Origin: Bradyrhizobium sp. AUGA SZCCT0158
GTDB lineage: Bacteria; Pseudomonadota; Alphaproteobacteria; Rhizobiales; Xanthobacteraceae
Length of the DNA: 64,000 nt
NCBI RefSeq assembly: GCF_018130065.1
Contig: NZ_JAFCME010000008.1
Location: 1 to 64,000, forward strand
Reading direction: 5' to 3'
Shown here: positions 1 to 8,778 of the stretch, piece by piece
Position numbering within the stretch: the first letter of the stretch is position 1
Layout of the letters: each line of letters opens with the position of its first letter
The notes under the pieces: generated by a model
What the model was told of the DNA's origin: nothing
Database searches by the model: none
Seen by the model: the letters and a program-made list of their open reading frames with translations, nothing else
Program-made: the position numbers and the translations under genes

Positions 1-225
1 TGCCAAAGCCGAAGTGTCACAATATGAATCACACAAAATGCCGATTCGGGAATCCCCGACATCAGATGTGTGCATGCCCTAGGGCCTTCGCCGGGACGAC
101 AAAAGCTTGAACTTATCCATCGCTCGTTTCGACTAAACGAAGCCCCCACGTCGCGGCGGGCTGCCGCACGCCCCGGTTTTCGTCTAGGTTCCACACTTTC
201 TTCGTCTCATCAGGAGTTGTCTGCC

Positions 226-786
226 ATGTCGACGAGCTGGATCGTTATCGGCGTCATTGTCATTCTCGTGTTGTTCGCCATCGGTGCGTATAACCGCCTG
301 GTCGCGCTGAGCCAGCGTGTCAGCCAGGCTTTTGCCGACATCGACGTCCAGCTCAAGCAGCGTCACGACCTGATCCCGAACCTGGTCGAGACCGTAAAGG
401 GCTACGCCAGCCACGAGCGCGGCACGCTGGATGACGTCATCAAGGCCCGCAACTCCGCGATGTCGGCGCAGGGGCCGGCGCAGATCGGCGCCGCCGAGAA
501 CCAGCTGAGCGGTGCGCTCGGCCGCCTGATCGCGCTGTCGGAGGCCTATCCGGACCTCAAGGCCAACGCCAATTTCCAGCAGCTCGCCGGCGAACTGTCC
601 GACCTCGAAAACAAGATCGCCTCGAGCCGCCGCTTCTTCAACAACGCGGTCCAGGAATACAACACCGGCATCCAGCAGCTGCCCGCCGCGCTGTTCGCCG
701 GCATGTTCGGCTTCACCAAAAAGGAATTCTTCGATCTCGGCGCCAGCCGCACCGAAGTCGAGGTCGTGCCGACCGTAAAGTTCTAA
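226..786 (+). CDS. lemA: LemA family membrane protein
   Basis: A 186-aa LemA-type protein. It has one N-terminal membrane helix (about residues 4-22) followed by a cytoplasmic helical-bundle domain with the family's hallmarks: YNRLV and LSQRVSQAFADIDVQLKQR, then HDLIPNLVETVKGYASHE. The start at 226 is chosen over an upstream in-frame ATG because the shorter form begins just before the membrane helix and has an AGGAG site at 212-216, nine bases upstream. It is followed closely by an M48 peptidase gene, a pairing often seen with LemA. The molecular role of LemA is poorly defined; this context suggests envelope quality control. The family assignment is firm, the role is inferred. Confidence 0.93.
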   Translation: MSTSWIVIGVIVILVLFAIGAYNRLVALSQRVSQAFADIDVQLKQRHDLIPNLVETVKGYASHERGTLDDVIKARNSAMSAQGPAQIGAAENQLSGALGRLIALSEAYPDLKANANFQQLAGELSDLENKIASSRRFFNNAVQEYNTGIQQLPAALFAGMFGFTKKEFFDLGASRTEVEVVPTVKF

Positions 787-821
787 CGGCCGCGATATTC
801 CGGCGAGAAGCAGCACACATC

Positions 822-2021
822 ATGGCCGCGTACGGGCTCTACACGCATATCGCATCGAACAAGTTCCGTTCGATGCTGCTGCTCGCCGGCCTGTTCCTGC
901 TGATCTACGTGCTGGTCTATGCCGGCGCGCTGCTGGCGGAAGTCGTGATCCGCAGCGACCGCTCGGTCGATTATTATTTGCGGGCCGCAGCGCGCGATCT
1001 GGTCACGGCCTTTCCCTATGCGACAGGCATCGCCGCGCTCTGGATCGTGATCGCCTATTTCTTCCACCAGAACATGATCGACGCCGTCACCGGCGGCGAG
1101 GACGTGACGCGAAAGCAGCAGCCGCGGCTCTATAATCTCCTGGAAAACCTCTGCATCTCGCGCGGCCTTCCGATGCCGAAGCTGAAGGTGATGGACAGCC
1201 CGGCGCTGAACGCATTCGCGAGCGGCCTCAACCGCCGGCAATACGCCATCACCGTCACCACAGGGCTGCTGAGGACGCTCAACGATCAGGAGATCGAAGC
1301 GGTGCTGGGCCATGAGCTGACCCATATCCGCAACGGCGACGTGCAGCTGATGGTGATCGCGGTCATCATCGCCGGCGTGGTCGGCTTCTTCGGCGAATTG
1401 TTCTTCCGGATGTTCACCAATTTGTCGTGGAATTCGTCCGGCGGATCGTGGTCATCCTCGTCCTCGCGTTCGTCGTCCTCTTCGTCCTCGGACAGCGACA
1501 ACAAGAGCTCCGGCGGCGGTGCGATTATCGTCGTCATTATCGCGGTTGTCCTGATCCTGCTGGCCTGGCTGCTGTCGCAGGTGGTCAAACTGGCGCTGTC
1601 GCGGTCGCGCGAATTGCTGGCCGACGCCGGCTCGGTCGAACTCACCAAGAACCCGGACGCCATGATCACGGCGCTGCGCAAGATCGAAAATCGGGGCGAG
1701 CTTCCCGGCGCCACCTCGGCGGTGATGGAACTGTGCTTCGACAATCCCCGCGAGGGATTTGCCGATCTGTTCGCGACCCATCCGTCGGTGGATTCGCGGG
1801 TCAAGGCGCTGGTGCAGTACGCCGGCGGCCGCGATCCGGGCCCGCTGGCCCTGCCTGACGAGGCCGACGACGAGCCGGAGAATCAGGCGGAACCGCAGTC
1901 GGCGGATCAACTGCCGCCCCGGGTCCCCCACGGTCCGTGGAGCGATGCCGCAGCACCCGCGGGCCTGCCGCAAGGTCCGCGACAGAGTCCTCGCTGGGGA
2001 CCCTGGGGCCGGCACAGCTGA
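822..2021 (+). CDS. M48 family (HtpX-like) membrane zinc metallopeptidase
   Basis: A 399-aa integral-membrane metallopeptidase. The zinc motif HELTH lies at residues 164-168 (His164, Glu165, His168) and the third ligand is probably Glu264 in SRELLAD. Membrane helices are visible at about 18-40, 67-83, 175-195 and 234-256, giving an HtpX-like layout with the active site facing the cytoplasm. Between the third and fourth helices (203-230) is an unusual run made almost only of serine. The C-terminal 60 residues are Pro/Glu/Gln-rich and probably disordered. It follows lemA by 35 bases, so the two are likely co-transcribed. The substrate is unknown; HtpX relatives degrade misfolded membrane proteins. 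Confidence 0.9.
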   Translation: MAAYGLYTHIASNKFRSMLLLAGLFLLIYVLVYAGALLAEVVIRSDRSVDYYLRAAARDLVTAFPYATGIAALWIVIAYFFHQNMIDAVTGGEDVTRKQQPRLYNLLENLCISRGLPMPKLKVMDSPALNAFASGLNRRQYAITVTTGLLRTLNDQEIEAVLGHELTHIRNGDVQLMVIAVIIAGVVGFFGELFFRMFTNLSWNSSGGSWSSSSSRSSSSSSSDSDNKSSGGGAIIVVIIAVVLILLAWLLSQVVKLALSRSRELLADAGSVELTKNPDAMITALRKIENRGELPGATSAVMELCFDNPREGFADLFATHPSVDSRVKALVQYAGGRDPGPLALPDEADDEPENQAEPQSADQLPPRVPHGPWSDAAAPAGLPQGPRQSPRWGPWGRHS

Positions 2022-2178
2022 GCCTCGGTACGGCGACATTAACGAATTACCTACGAATAACGCCGGTGCGGGCTCCAGGAATTGAATTCTCCCTTGTTTC
2101 TGCCATGTTCGCGCCCAAACAGGTATATGGGGACCTGCCGATCGCTCCCGCGATCGGGGGCGCGTAGTAGGAAATTCC

Positions 2179-2937
2179 ATGGCAAAGCCAGTCGTGATTG
2201 TGGTCGGCGCGGACAAGGGCGGGGTCGGCAAGACGACCGTGTCGCGAACGCTGCTGGATTATTTCAGCGCCAATAACGTCCCGACCCGGGCGTTCGACAC
2301 CGAGTCGCCGCGCGGCACGCTGAAGCGCTTCCACCCCGACATCACCCAGATCGTCGACATGACGACGACCGCGGACCAGATGAAAATCTTCGACACGCTC
2401 AATGCCGGGACCTCGGTGACCGTGATCGACGTGCGCGCCGGACTGCTGTCGCCGGCGCTGGCCTCACTCCGCGACATTGGCTTCCTCGATGCCGCCAAGG
2501 CCGGCCAGATCACCTTTGCCGTGTTCCATATCCTGGGCCCCTCGATCGCGTCGCTGGACGAAATCGCCGAGACCGCGAACTTCATGCAGGGCGCCAAATA
2601 TTACCTGGTGAAGAACTTCATCAACGACACCCAGTTCTTCCAGTGGGACCAGGCGACCTACAATTCCTATTTCCACCGCATCAAGGATGCCACCGAGCTC
2701 ACGATCCCCAAGCTCAACGAAATGGCCTATGAGCAGGTCGAGGTCTCCTCGGTGCCGTTCCTCAAATTCGTCGCCAACAAGGGCACCAGCGACGAGGCCG
2801 CGAACTATTCGTTCGTGCTGCGCGGCTATGTCCGGCACTGGCTCGCCAATGTCTGGAGCGAGTTCGACCGCATCAAGCTGACCGACCTGGTCGGCGGCGG
2901 CAGCGGCAAATCGAGCACCCGCAGCGGCGAAAAATAA
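2179..2937 (+). CDS. ParA/MinD-like P-loop ATPase (first of tandem pair)
   Basis: A 252-aa protein of the CobQ/CobB/MinD/ParA nucleotide-binding superfamily. The deviant Walker A motif is intact: GADKGGVGKTT at about residues 11-21, with the signature lysine before GG. A possible acidic Walker B-like strand is TVIDVRAG near residue 80. An AGGA-type site lies just before the start. No ParB partner, centromere-like repeat or replication gene is nearby, so plasmid partition is unlikely. The 3' neighbour is a paralog with a degenerate P-loop, which suggests a two-component ATPase. The general shape also resembles TraL-like ATPases. The cellular role is unknown. Confidence 0.8.
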   Translation: MAKPVVIVVGADKGGVGKTTVSRTLLDYFSANNVPTRAFDTESPRGTLKRFHPDITQIVDMTTTADQMKIFDTLNAGTSVTVIDVRAGLLSPALASLRDIGFLDAAKAGQITFAVFHILGPSIASLDEIAETANFMQGAKYYLVKNFINDTQFFQWDQATYNSYFHRIKDATELTIPKLNEMAYEQVEVSSVPFLKFVANKGTSDEAANYSFVLRGYVRHWLANVWSEFDRIKLTDLVGGGSGKSSTRSGEK

Positions 2938-2996
2938 TCGCGCAAGATGCGCGATGGGGCTGGATTAGGCGGAAAAATCGCCTGATATAGCGCGTG

Positions 2997-3665
2997 ATGA
3001 GCCCCACGTCCGTCTACATCATCTGCTCGCCCCGCCCGCTGGTCGGCAAGACGCTGATCGCGCGGCTGCTCAGCGAATTCCTGCTGTTGAAGAACGGCAC
3101 GGTGATCTCCTTCGACATCAACCTGAAGGAGCCCTCGCTGCTGGAATATCTGCCGCGCACCACCGAGACGGCCGACGTCATCGACACCTTCGGCAAGATG
3201 CAGCTGATGGACCGCCTGATCGTCAATGACAGCGTCGCCAAGGTCATCGACCTCGGTTTCCACGCCTTCGACGAGTTCTTCAAGATGATCGATGAGATCG
3301 GCTTCATGAAGGAAGCCGTGCGCCGCGGCGTCGCGCCGGTGATCCTGTTCGTGGCCGATACCGACCGCGCCTCGGCCACCGCCTACCACATGCTGAAGCA
3401 GCAAATTCCCGCGAATGCGCTGATCGCGATCGACAATGAGCACGTGGTGCGCGGCGAATTGCCCGCCGCGATGGAACGGGGACGCGTGCTCCGGATATCG
3501 GCGCTGCCGGTGTTCCTGAAGACCTATATCGACCGGCTGACCTTCTCCTTCACGGGCTATCTGCGCCAGGAAAAGGATTCCTCGACCGAACTGCATCAAT
3601 GGATCCGCAGGAATTACACCAGTTTTCGGGAGCTGGAACTCAGCCTGATTCTGCAGCGGTCGTGA
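2997..3665 (+). CDS. ParA-like P-loop protein with degenerate Walker A (second of tandem pair)
   Basis: A 222-aa protein aligning along its length with the preceding ATPase: the stretches VIDLGFHAFDEFF and DEIGFMKEA match VIDVRAGLLSPAL and RDIGFLDAA. Its P-loop region reads CSPRPLVGKTLIARLL. GKT is kept, but the first glycine and the signature lysine-glycine pair of deviant Walker A proteins are replaced by Pro, Arg and Pro/Leu. It may bind nucleotide weakly or not at all, and could act as a partner subunit of the upstream ATPase. A GTG lies directly before the ATG chosen here. The gene starts 59 bases after its paralog. Function is not known. Confidence 0.75.
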   Translation: MSPTSVYIICSPRPLVGKTLIARLLSEFLLLKNGTVISFDINLKEPSLLEYLPRTTETADVIDTFGKMQLMDRLIVNDSVAKVIDLGFHAFDEFFKMIDEIGFMKEAVRRGVAPVILFVADTDRASATAYHMLKQQIPANALIAIDNEHVVRGELPAAMERGRVLRISALPVFLKTYIDRLTFSFTGYLRQEKDSSTELHQWIRRNYTSFRELELSLILQRS

Positions 3666-3757
3666 GGCCGGCCTCGATAATATTACCCGGGTAATATTGA
3701 CCTGATCTCACCTGGCTGCTATCGCCTTCCCCGACAGCAACCCGCCCAAGGCCTCCG

Positions 3758-4090
3758 GTGACATCAGACAGAAAAGCCGCCATCGCCGCCTACAAGTCGC
3801 GGAAGACCATCGCGGGGATTTTCGTGATCCGCAGCAAGGCCTCGGCCGAGCAGTGGGTCGGTCAGGCCCCTGACCTCGAAAAGATCAAGAACCGGATCTG
3901 GTTTTCGCTGCGCCAGGGCAGCCACACCTGCCGCAGCCTGCAGGCGGCATGGACCACGCATGGGCCCGAAAATCTGACTTTCGCGGAATGCGAGCGGCTG
4001 GAAGAGGAAGAGACGTCCTACATCAGGGACGCGCTGTTGAAAGAGCGTCTGAAGCACTGGCGCACGCAACTCGGCGCCCAGGCGGTTTAA
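3758..4090 (+). CDS. GIY-YIG nuclease family protein
   Basis: A 110-aa single-domain protein starting at GTG. The GIY-YIG signature is present in relaxed form: GIF near residue 21 and WVG near residue 33, followed by a basic helix with NRIWFSLRQG and a conserved glutamate region (FAECERLEEEE). This small form, with no DNA-binding domain, is frequent as a stand-alone chromosomal gene in rhizobia. Whether it cleaves DNA is unclear because both parts of the signature deviate. It is followed by an intergenic inverted repeat. Confidence 0.65.
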   Translation: MTSDRKAAIAAYKSRKTIAGIFVIRSKASAEQWVGQAPDLEKIKNRIWFSLRQGSHTCRSLQAAWTTHGPENLTFAECERLEEEETSYIRDALLKERLKHWRTQLGAQAV

Positions 4091-4096
4091 TCAGGT

Positions 4097-4216
4097 GTCG
4101 TCCCTGCGAACGTGTTGGGACCCATACCGCTGCCTCACGATGAGGACAAGATAGCAGACGGCTTTCTCTACCTACGGCCTTCGGTGGCTATGGGTCCCTG
4201 CGTTCGCAGGGACGAC
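4097..4216. repeat. Dispersed inverted repeat, family A (copy 1)
   Basis: Terminal arms starting gtcgtccctgcgaacg and ending cgttcgcagggacgac face each other around a divergent centre, so the whole unit could fold into one long hairpin. The same arms recur at 8439-8561 and, diverged, at 41285-41429. It lies between the GIY-YIG gene and the 3' end of apt. This is typical of REP-like intergenic elements and shows no coding potential. Confidence 0.75.
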
Positions 4217-4234
4217 GTGTCGAGAGTTTAAAAC

Positions 4235-4774
<540 letters not shown>

Positions 4775-4793
4775 CGGTTTCTCTTTTCCTCTT

Positions 4794-4908
4794 CGTCATT
4801 GCGAGCCACCCGGTCGGCCCGCAGCGCCGCCGGATGACAGGCTCCGCGAAGCAATCCATGGCCGCCAAGGGGTGGATTGCTTCGTCGCAAGTGCTCCTCG
4901 CAATGACG
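4794..4908. repeat. Dispersed inverted repeat, family B (copy 1)
   Basis: It begins cgtcattgcgagccaccc and ends ctcgcaatgacg, with internal segments aagcaatcca and tggattgcttcg facing each other. Related units lie at 9693-9838 and 10600-10715. It fills most of the space between apt and the trpE(G) 3' end. Confidence 0.75.
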
Positions 4909-4915
4909 TCCCCGT

Positions 4916-7078
4916 TCAATTCGTAACATGCAGCCGGAACGCGTTCTCGACAATACGCAAACCCACCTCGTCGCCGAGCGACATCAGCGATTCCGGATGA
5001 AACTGCACGCCGCCGACCGGCAGGGTCTTGTGTTCGATCGCCATCGCAACCCCATCCTCGGTGGTTGCGGTGACCTGCAACACGTCGGGAACGCTGTCGC
5101 GCTCGACATAGAGCGAGTGATAACGGCCGATCACGATCTCGTTGGGCAGGTTCTGCATCAGCCGCCCGCCCCGCACCTGGACCCGCGACGGCCGGCCGTG
5201 CGCGGGCTGGCCGAGTTGCCCGAGCTGGCCGCCGAAATATTCGCCAATTGCCTGCACGCCGAGGCAGACGCCGAAGATCGGCAGCTTCTTCTCCAGCGCC
5301 GTTCCTATGGTTTTCGAGATCCCGAAATCCTCGGGCCGGCCGGGACCCGGCGACAGCACCAGCAGATCCCAGATTTTCTGGTTCAGCATCTGCTGCGCAT
5401 GAACATGCCGGACCACGGTCACGGACGCGCCGACCTGCCGGAAATAATCCGCCAGCATGTGCACGAAGCTGTCGTCGTGATCGATCAACAGCACCTTCTT
5501 GCCCGAGCCGGTCGCGTCAGGCGCGAACGCCGACAGCGGCTTCGGCGGATCGCCGCGCAGCGCCTGGAACAGGGCGGCCGCCTTGACCTGGCATTCCCGG
5601 TCTTCGGCGGCGGGATCTGAATCGAACAGACAGGTCGCGCCGACGCGCACTTCGGCGAGCCCATCCTTCATCCGGATGGTGCGGATGGTAAGCCCGGTGT
5701 TGATGCTGCCGTCGAAATTCACAGCGCCAATGGCGCCGGCATACCAGCGCCGGGACGAGCGCTCATTGTCCTCGACGAACTGCATCGCCCATAATTTCGG
5801 CGCACCCGTCACCGTCACCGCCCAGGCGTGGGTCATGAACGCATCAAGCGAGTCGAAGCCGGGGCGCAAAATGCCTTCGACATGGTCGACGGTGTGGAAC
5901 AGCTTTGAGTAGGTCTCGATCTGGCGCCGCGCCAGCACCTTGATGGTGCCGGGGACGCAGACGCGCGCCTTGTCGTTGCGGTCGACGTCGGTGCACATGT
6001 TGAGCTCGAATTCGTCTTTTTCCGAATTCAGCAATTGCCGGATTTGCTCGGCATCGCCGATCGCGTCGACACCGCGCGCGATGGTGCCCGAGATCGGGCA
6101 GGTCTCGACCCGCCGTCCGTCGGAGCGCACGAACATTTCCGGCGAGGCCGCGACGAGAAACTCGCCCTCGCCGAGATTCATCAACGCGCCATAGGGCGAC
6201 GGGTTGATGCGGCAGAGCCGCTGGAACACTTCGGCGGGCGAACGCTCGCACGGCTCGGCGAATAACTGCCCGGGCACCGCCTCGAACAGATCGCCGCGCG
6301 CGAATGCGGCGCGTGCGGTCTCAACCGTCGCCTGGTATTCGCCGGGCGCGTGATCGGCAAAACCCTGCCGCGGCGTCTTGGTGTAGACGCTCTCGGCGGT
6401 GTCGCGCGGCAGGCCGGCAGTGGATCTGCCGTTCCAGGCGAAATCGTAACTCAGCACCACGCCTCGGCCGGTGGCGCGGTCATAGGCGAGCAGGCGATCC
6501 GGCACATACAGCACGATGTCGCGCTGGTCGGCCTCGCGCGCGCGCTTCTGCACGAGGTCCTCGATCTGAAATACGAGGTCGTAGGCGAAGGCGCCGAACA
6601 GGCCGAGCAGCGGATCGTCATTGGCGGTGAAGCTCGCCACCAGATCGCGCACCAGCGACATCACGCTGGCGCGTCGGGTGCGCTGGTCTTCATCGACAGG
6701 CGCGGGGCCCCGGATGATATGGCCGGCGAGACGCGACGCGCTCTGCTCGGTGACGACGACGCAAGGTTCGCGCAGGACCTCGCCGAGAAAGGCGATCAGC
6801 ACCTCGCCGCGCCCGTTCAGCGCGCTGAGCGCGAAATTCGCGCCCTCGGTTTCCAGCACCAACGGCGGATCGGAAAAACCGAGGTCAAAGCTCTCGTAGC
6901 GGCCCGGCACCGTGGTGCCCGAAGACAGCACCACGCCACGGCGGCGGTCGAGCAGGTCGATCAGGTCATCGAGCCGCTTGGCGTCGCCGGAAAATTGCTC
7001 GACGGTGCGCGAGATCGCAAGACCACTGACGGTCCGGTAATCGCTGTGCTCGGGCAGGGAGAAGACGGTCCTGTTCAT
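4916..7078 (-). CDS. trpE: Fused anthranilate synthase components I and II, TrpE(G)
   Basis: A 720-aa fusion that converts chorismate and glutamine to anthranilate, the first committed step of tryptophan synthesis. Residues 1 to about 510 are the TrpE chorismate-binding part (CPISGTIARG, GAIGAVNFDG, IRTIRM). After a short linker, residues about 525-720 form the TrpG glutamine amidotransferase, with nucleophile Cys605 in GVCLGVQ and the catalytic His/Glu in FHPE (about 694-696). This fusion is typical of rhizobia and relatives. AGAGG lies six bases before the ATG. Upstream lies a leader peptide with tandem Trp codons and a terminator-like hairpin, so expression is very likely controlled by attenuation. 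Confidence 0.96.
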   Translation of the reverse strand: MNRTVFSLPEHSDYRTVSGLAISRTVEQFSGDAKRLDDLIDLLDRRRGVVLSSGTTVPGRYESFDLGFSDPPLVLETEGANFALSALNGRGEVLIAFLGEVLREPCVVVTEQSASRLAGHIIRGPAPVDEDQRTRRASVMSLVRDLVASFTANDDPLLGLFGAFAYDLVFQIEDLVQKRAREADQRDIVLYVPDRLLAYDRATGRGVVLSYDFAWNGRSTAGLPRDTAESVYTKTPRQGFADHAPGEYQATVETARAAFARGDLFEAVPGQLFAEPCERSPAEVFQRLCRINPSPYGALMNLGEGEFLVAASPEMFVRSDGRRVETCPISGTIARGVDAIGDAEQIRQLLNSEKDEFELNMCTDVDRNDKARVCVPGTIKVLARRQIETYSKLFHTVDHVEGILRPGFDSLDAFMTHAWAVTVTGAPKLWAMQFVEDNERSSRRWYAGAIGAVNFDGSINTGLTIRTIRMKDGLAEVRVGATCLFDSDPAAEDRECQVKAAALFQALRGDPPKPLSAFAPDATGSGKKVLLIDHDDSFVHMLADYFRQVGASVTVVRHVHAQQMLNQKIWDLLVLSPGPGRPEDFGISKTIGTALEKKLPIFGVCLGVQAIGEYFGGQLGQLGQPAHGRPSRVQVRGGRLMQNLPNEIVIGRYHSLYVERDSVPDVLQVTATTEDGVAMAIEHKTLPVGGVQFHPESLMSLGDEVGLRIVENAFRLHVTN

Positions 7079-7132
7079 GTGATCCTCTTACGAAACTTGG
7101 TGAGGGAACGCCACACAGGACAAACGAAGGGC

Positions 7133-7217
7133 AAATAAACAAACCGCCGGTCGCACTGCGATGGCGACCTTCGACGATTGTTAAAATGAAATCGCACCGG
7201 CCACCTCTTAAGAGGTG
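7133..7217 (-). promoter_or_regulatory. trp attenuator region upstream of trpE(G)
   Basis: On the minus strand the trpL stop codon lies within a perfect 16-bp palindrome (7202-7217). Downstream is a hairpin with 6-bp arms at 7164-7169 and 7149-7154, then a G/C-rich stretch and T-rich sequence down to 7133, a terminator-like arrangement. A GCCGGT segment just after the palindrome can pair with ACCGGC inside the terminator zone, giving an alternative fold. With the two Trp codons of the leader peptide this fits classical transcription attenuation. The exact competing structures need folding software. Confidence 0.65.
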
Positions 7218-7255
7218 CGCCACCAAAGACGGGATGGGCGGACGGCGGTGCTCAT
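7208..7255 (-). CDS. trpL: trp operon leader peptide
   Basis: A 15-codon reading frame upstream of trpE(G), translating as MSTAVRPSRLWWRTS and then TAA. The two adjacent TGG codons near the end are the hallmark of trp leader peptides; rhizobial TrpL peptides carry two or three consecutive Trp codons. Ribosome stalling at these codons under tryptophan shortage would influence the downstream hairpins. Its stop codon falls in a palindrome that could form the first attenuator stem. No strong ribosome-binding site is obvious before the ATG. The identification rests on position, the Trp pair and the downstream structures. Confidence 0.72.
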   Translation of the reverse strand: MSTAVRPSRLWWRTS

Positions 7256-7422
7256 GTCGCTTAATCACCATCCGCCGCGAGCGATGTCAAGGGAGGCCTC
7301 GGCGCCCTGGCCTGCCCAGCCGGCTATCTTTTGGGGTTTGAAACGGCCAAAATCCGCGTAGCATCCGGCCCAAGCGGCGGCGGCAACAACGCCCGAAAAC
7401 AACAGGCAGGCGGAGGCAAGGG

Positions 7423-8433
7423 ATGGCATTGCTGGGTCTGGGATACGCGGGCTTCGGATCTGATGCGCTGGAGGACTGGCGCCAGTTCGGGACCTCCCTG
7501 GTCGGCCTGCAGGCGGTCGAGCGCGGCAACTCGCTGCTCGCCTTCCGGATGGACGACCGCAAGCAGCGCATCGTCATCGACCGCGCGATGGGCGAAGGCG
7601 CGCGCTTCTTCGGCTGGGAAGTCGCCGACGCGGCGGCGTTGGACCAGCTCGCCGCCCGGCTCGAACAAGCCGGCATCACCGTCACGGCCGAGCCGCAGAC
7701 GCTGGCCGATGCCCGGCGCGTGCGCGGCCTGATCTCGTTTCGCGATCCCGGCGGCAACCGGCTCGAGGCGTTTTACGGCGCCGAGATCGACGAGACGCCG
7801 TTCAGTCCGGGCCGCTCGATCTCGGGCTTTCGCACCGGTCCGCTCGGCCTCGGACATGCCGTGCTGACCGTCGAGCACATCGATCCGATGATGGCGTTCT
7901 ATGTCGACGTGCTCGGCTTCGGGCTTTCCGACTACATCGAAAAGCCGTTCCGCGCCTATTTCTTTCACGTCAACGCGCGGCATCACAGCCTGGCGCTGAT
8001 CGAGACCGGCAGGAACGGCATGCATCATCTGATGGTGGAATTGTTCTCGCTCGACGATGTCGGGCAATCCTACGACATCGCGATGATGCAGCCCGACCGC
8101 GTCGGCGTCACGCTCGGCCGCCACACCAACGATTTCATGACCTCGTTCTACGCCAGGACACCGTCGTCCTTCATGATCGAATGCGGCTGGGGCGGCCGCG
8201 AGATCGATCCTTCGACATGGCAGCCGGTCGAAATGCATCACGGCCCCAGCCTGTGGGGACATGAACGGGTCTGGCTGCCGCCGAAAGACCGCGAGACCGC
8301 GCGCCAGATGCGGATGCAAGCCGCCACCGAGGGCCTGCGCGCGCCGGTGCAGGTGATGGAAGGCAATTACCAGCTGATGTCGGGCACGTGCGCGTGGTGG
8401 GACGGGGTGCGGGGCGATGCCGGCTCCTCATAA
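7423..8433 (+). CDS. Type I extradiol dioxygenase (BphC-like, VOC superfamily)
   Basis: A 336-aa two-domain VOC protein resembling 2,3-dihydroxybiphenyl 1,2-dioxygenases, which open catechol-type rings next to the hydroxyls using Fe(II). The likely metal ligands are His145 (LGHAVLTV), His201 or 202 (MHHLMVE) and Glu253 (MIECGWG). The second-shell signature GRHTNDFMTSFYARTP (His234, Tyr243) matches BphC-type active sites. The N-terminal domain keeps the fold but lacks ligands, as usual. No other ring-degradation genes are adjacent, so the substrate is unknown. The gene is followed by a dispersed repeat. Confidence 0.85.
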   Translation: MALLGLGYAGFGSDALEDWRQFGTSLVGLQAVERGNSLLAFRMDDRKQRIVIDRAMGEGARFFGWEVADAAALDQLAARLEQAGITVTAEPQTLADARRVRGLISFRDPGGNRLEAFYGAEIDETPFSPGRSISGFRTGPLGLGHAVLTVEHIDPMMAFYVDVLGFGLSDYIEKPFRAYFFHVNARHHSLALIETGRNGMHHLMVELFSLDDVGQSYDIAMMQPDRVGVTLGRHTNDFMTSFYARTPSSFMIECGWGGREIDPSTWQPVEMHHGPSLWGHERVWLPPKDRETARQMRMQAATEGLRAPVQVMEGNYQLMSGTCAWWDGVRGDAGSS

Positions 8434-8438
8434 CGGAT

Positions 8439-8561
8439 GTCGTCCCTGCGAACGCAGGGACCCATACGCCGCGGCCTCTGTTGCTGAAAGAGGAAGATAG
8501 CGACCAGCGTGCAAAACAATTATCGCTGGTGGCTATGGGTCCCTGCGTTCGCAGGGACGAC
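8439..8561. repeat. Dispersed inverted repeat, family A (copy 2)
   Basis: It has the same terminal arms as the unit at 4097-4216: it opens with gtcgtccctgcgaacgcagg and closes with cctgcgttcgcagggacgac, with gggacccata opposite tatgggtccc inside. It sits between the dioxygenase stop codon and the 3' end of the small antitoxin-like gene. Confidence 0.78.
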
Positions 8562-8572
8562 AGAGCTATAGT

Positions 8573-8743
8573 TCACAGACCACACCTCTCCCAAAGTGCG
8601 GCCATCTCCTCATCGCTCGCGAACTCTCCGAGTTCGGCCTGTTCCAGCCCCTCCAGCACCGCCGACCGATGCGCTTGCGGCACGGCGAACACACCTTCGC
8701 CGACCGCGATCGGTTCTTGGTCTGGCTGGATAGTTGGTACCAT
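8573..8743 (-). CDS. Small antitoxin-like protein (orphan)
   Basis: A 56-aa reading frame with a GGAGG site ten bases before its ATG. The C-terminal half (HRSAVLEGLEQAELGEFASDEEMAALWERCGL, written here in overlapping parts: AVLEGLEQAELGEF and ASDEEMAALWERC) resembles the tail of RelB/ParD-type antitoxins, in which a helix leads to a charged DEE-containing segment that binds a toxin. No toxin gene of either orientation is adjacent: upstream is the SDR stop codon, downstream a dispersed repeat. It may be a relic of a type II toxin-antitoxin module or a solitary antitoxin. Coding status is supported mainly by the ribosome-binding site and the family-like tail. Confidence 0.55.
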   Translation of the reverse strand: MVPTIQPDQEPIAVGEGVFAVPQAHRSAVLEGLEQAELGEFASDEEMAALWERCGL

Positions 8744-8778
8744 TCGAACTCACCCTCCGATCCACGCCGGGTTGCCTG

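Noticed and set aside
2179..3665. Plasmid partition locus
   Set aside because: No ParB, iteron or replication gene nearby and the surroundings are chromosomal core genes.
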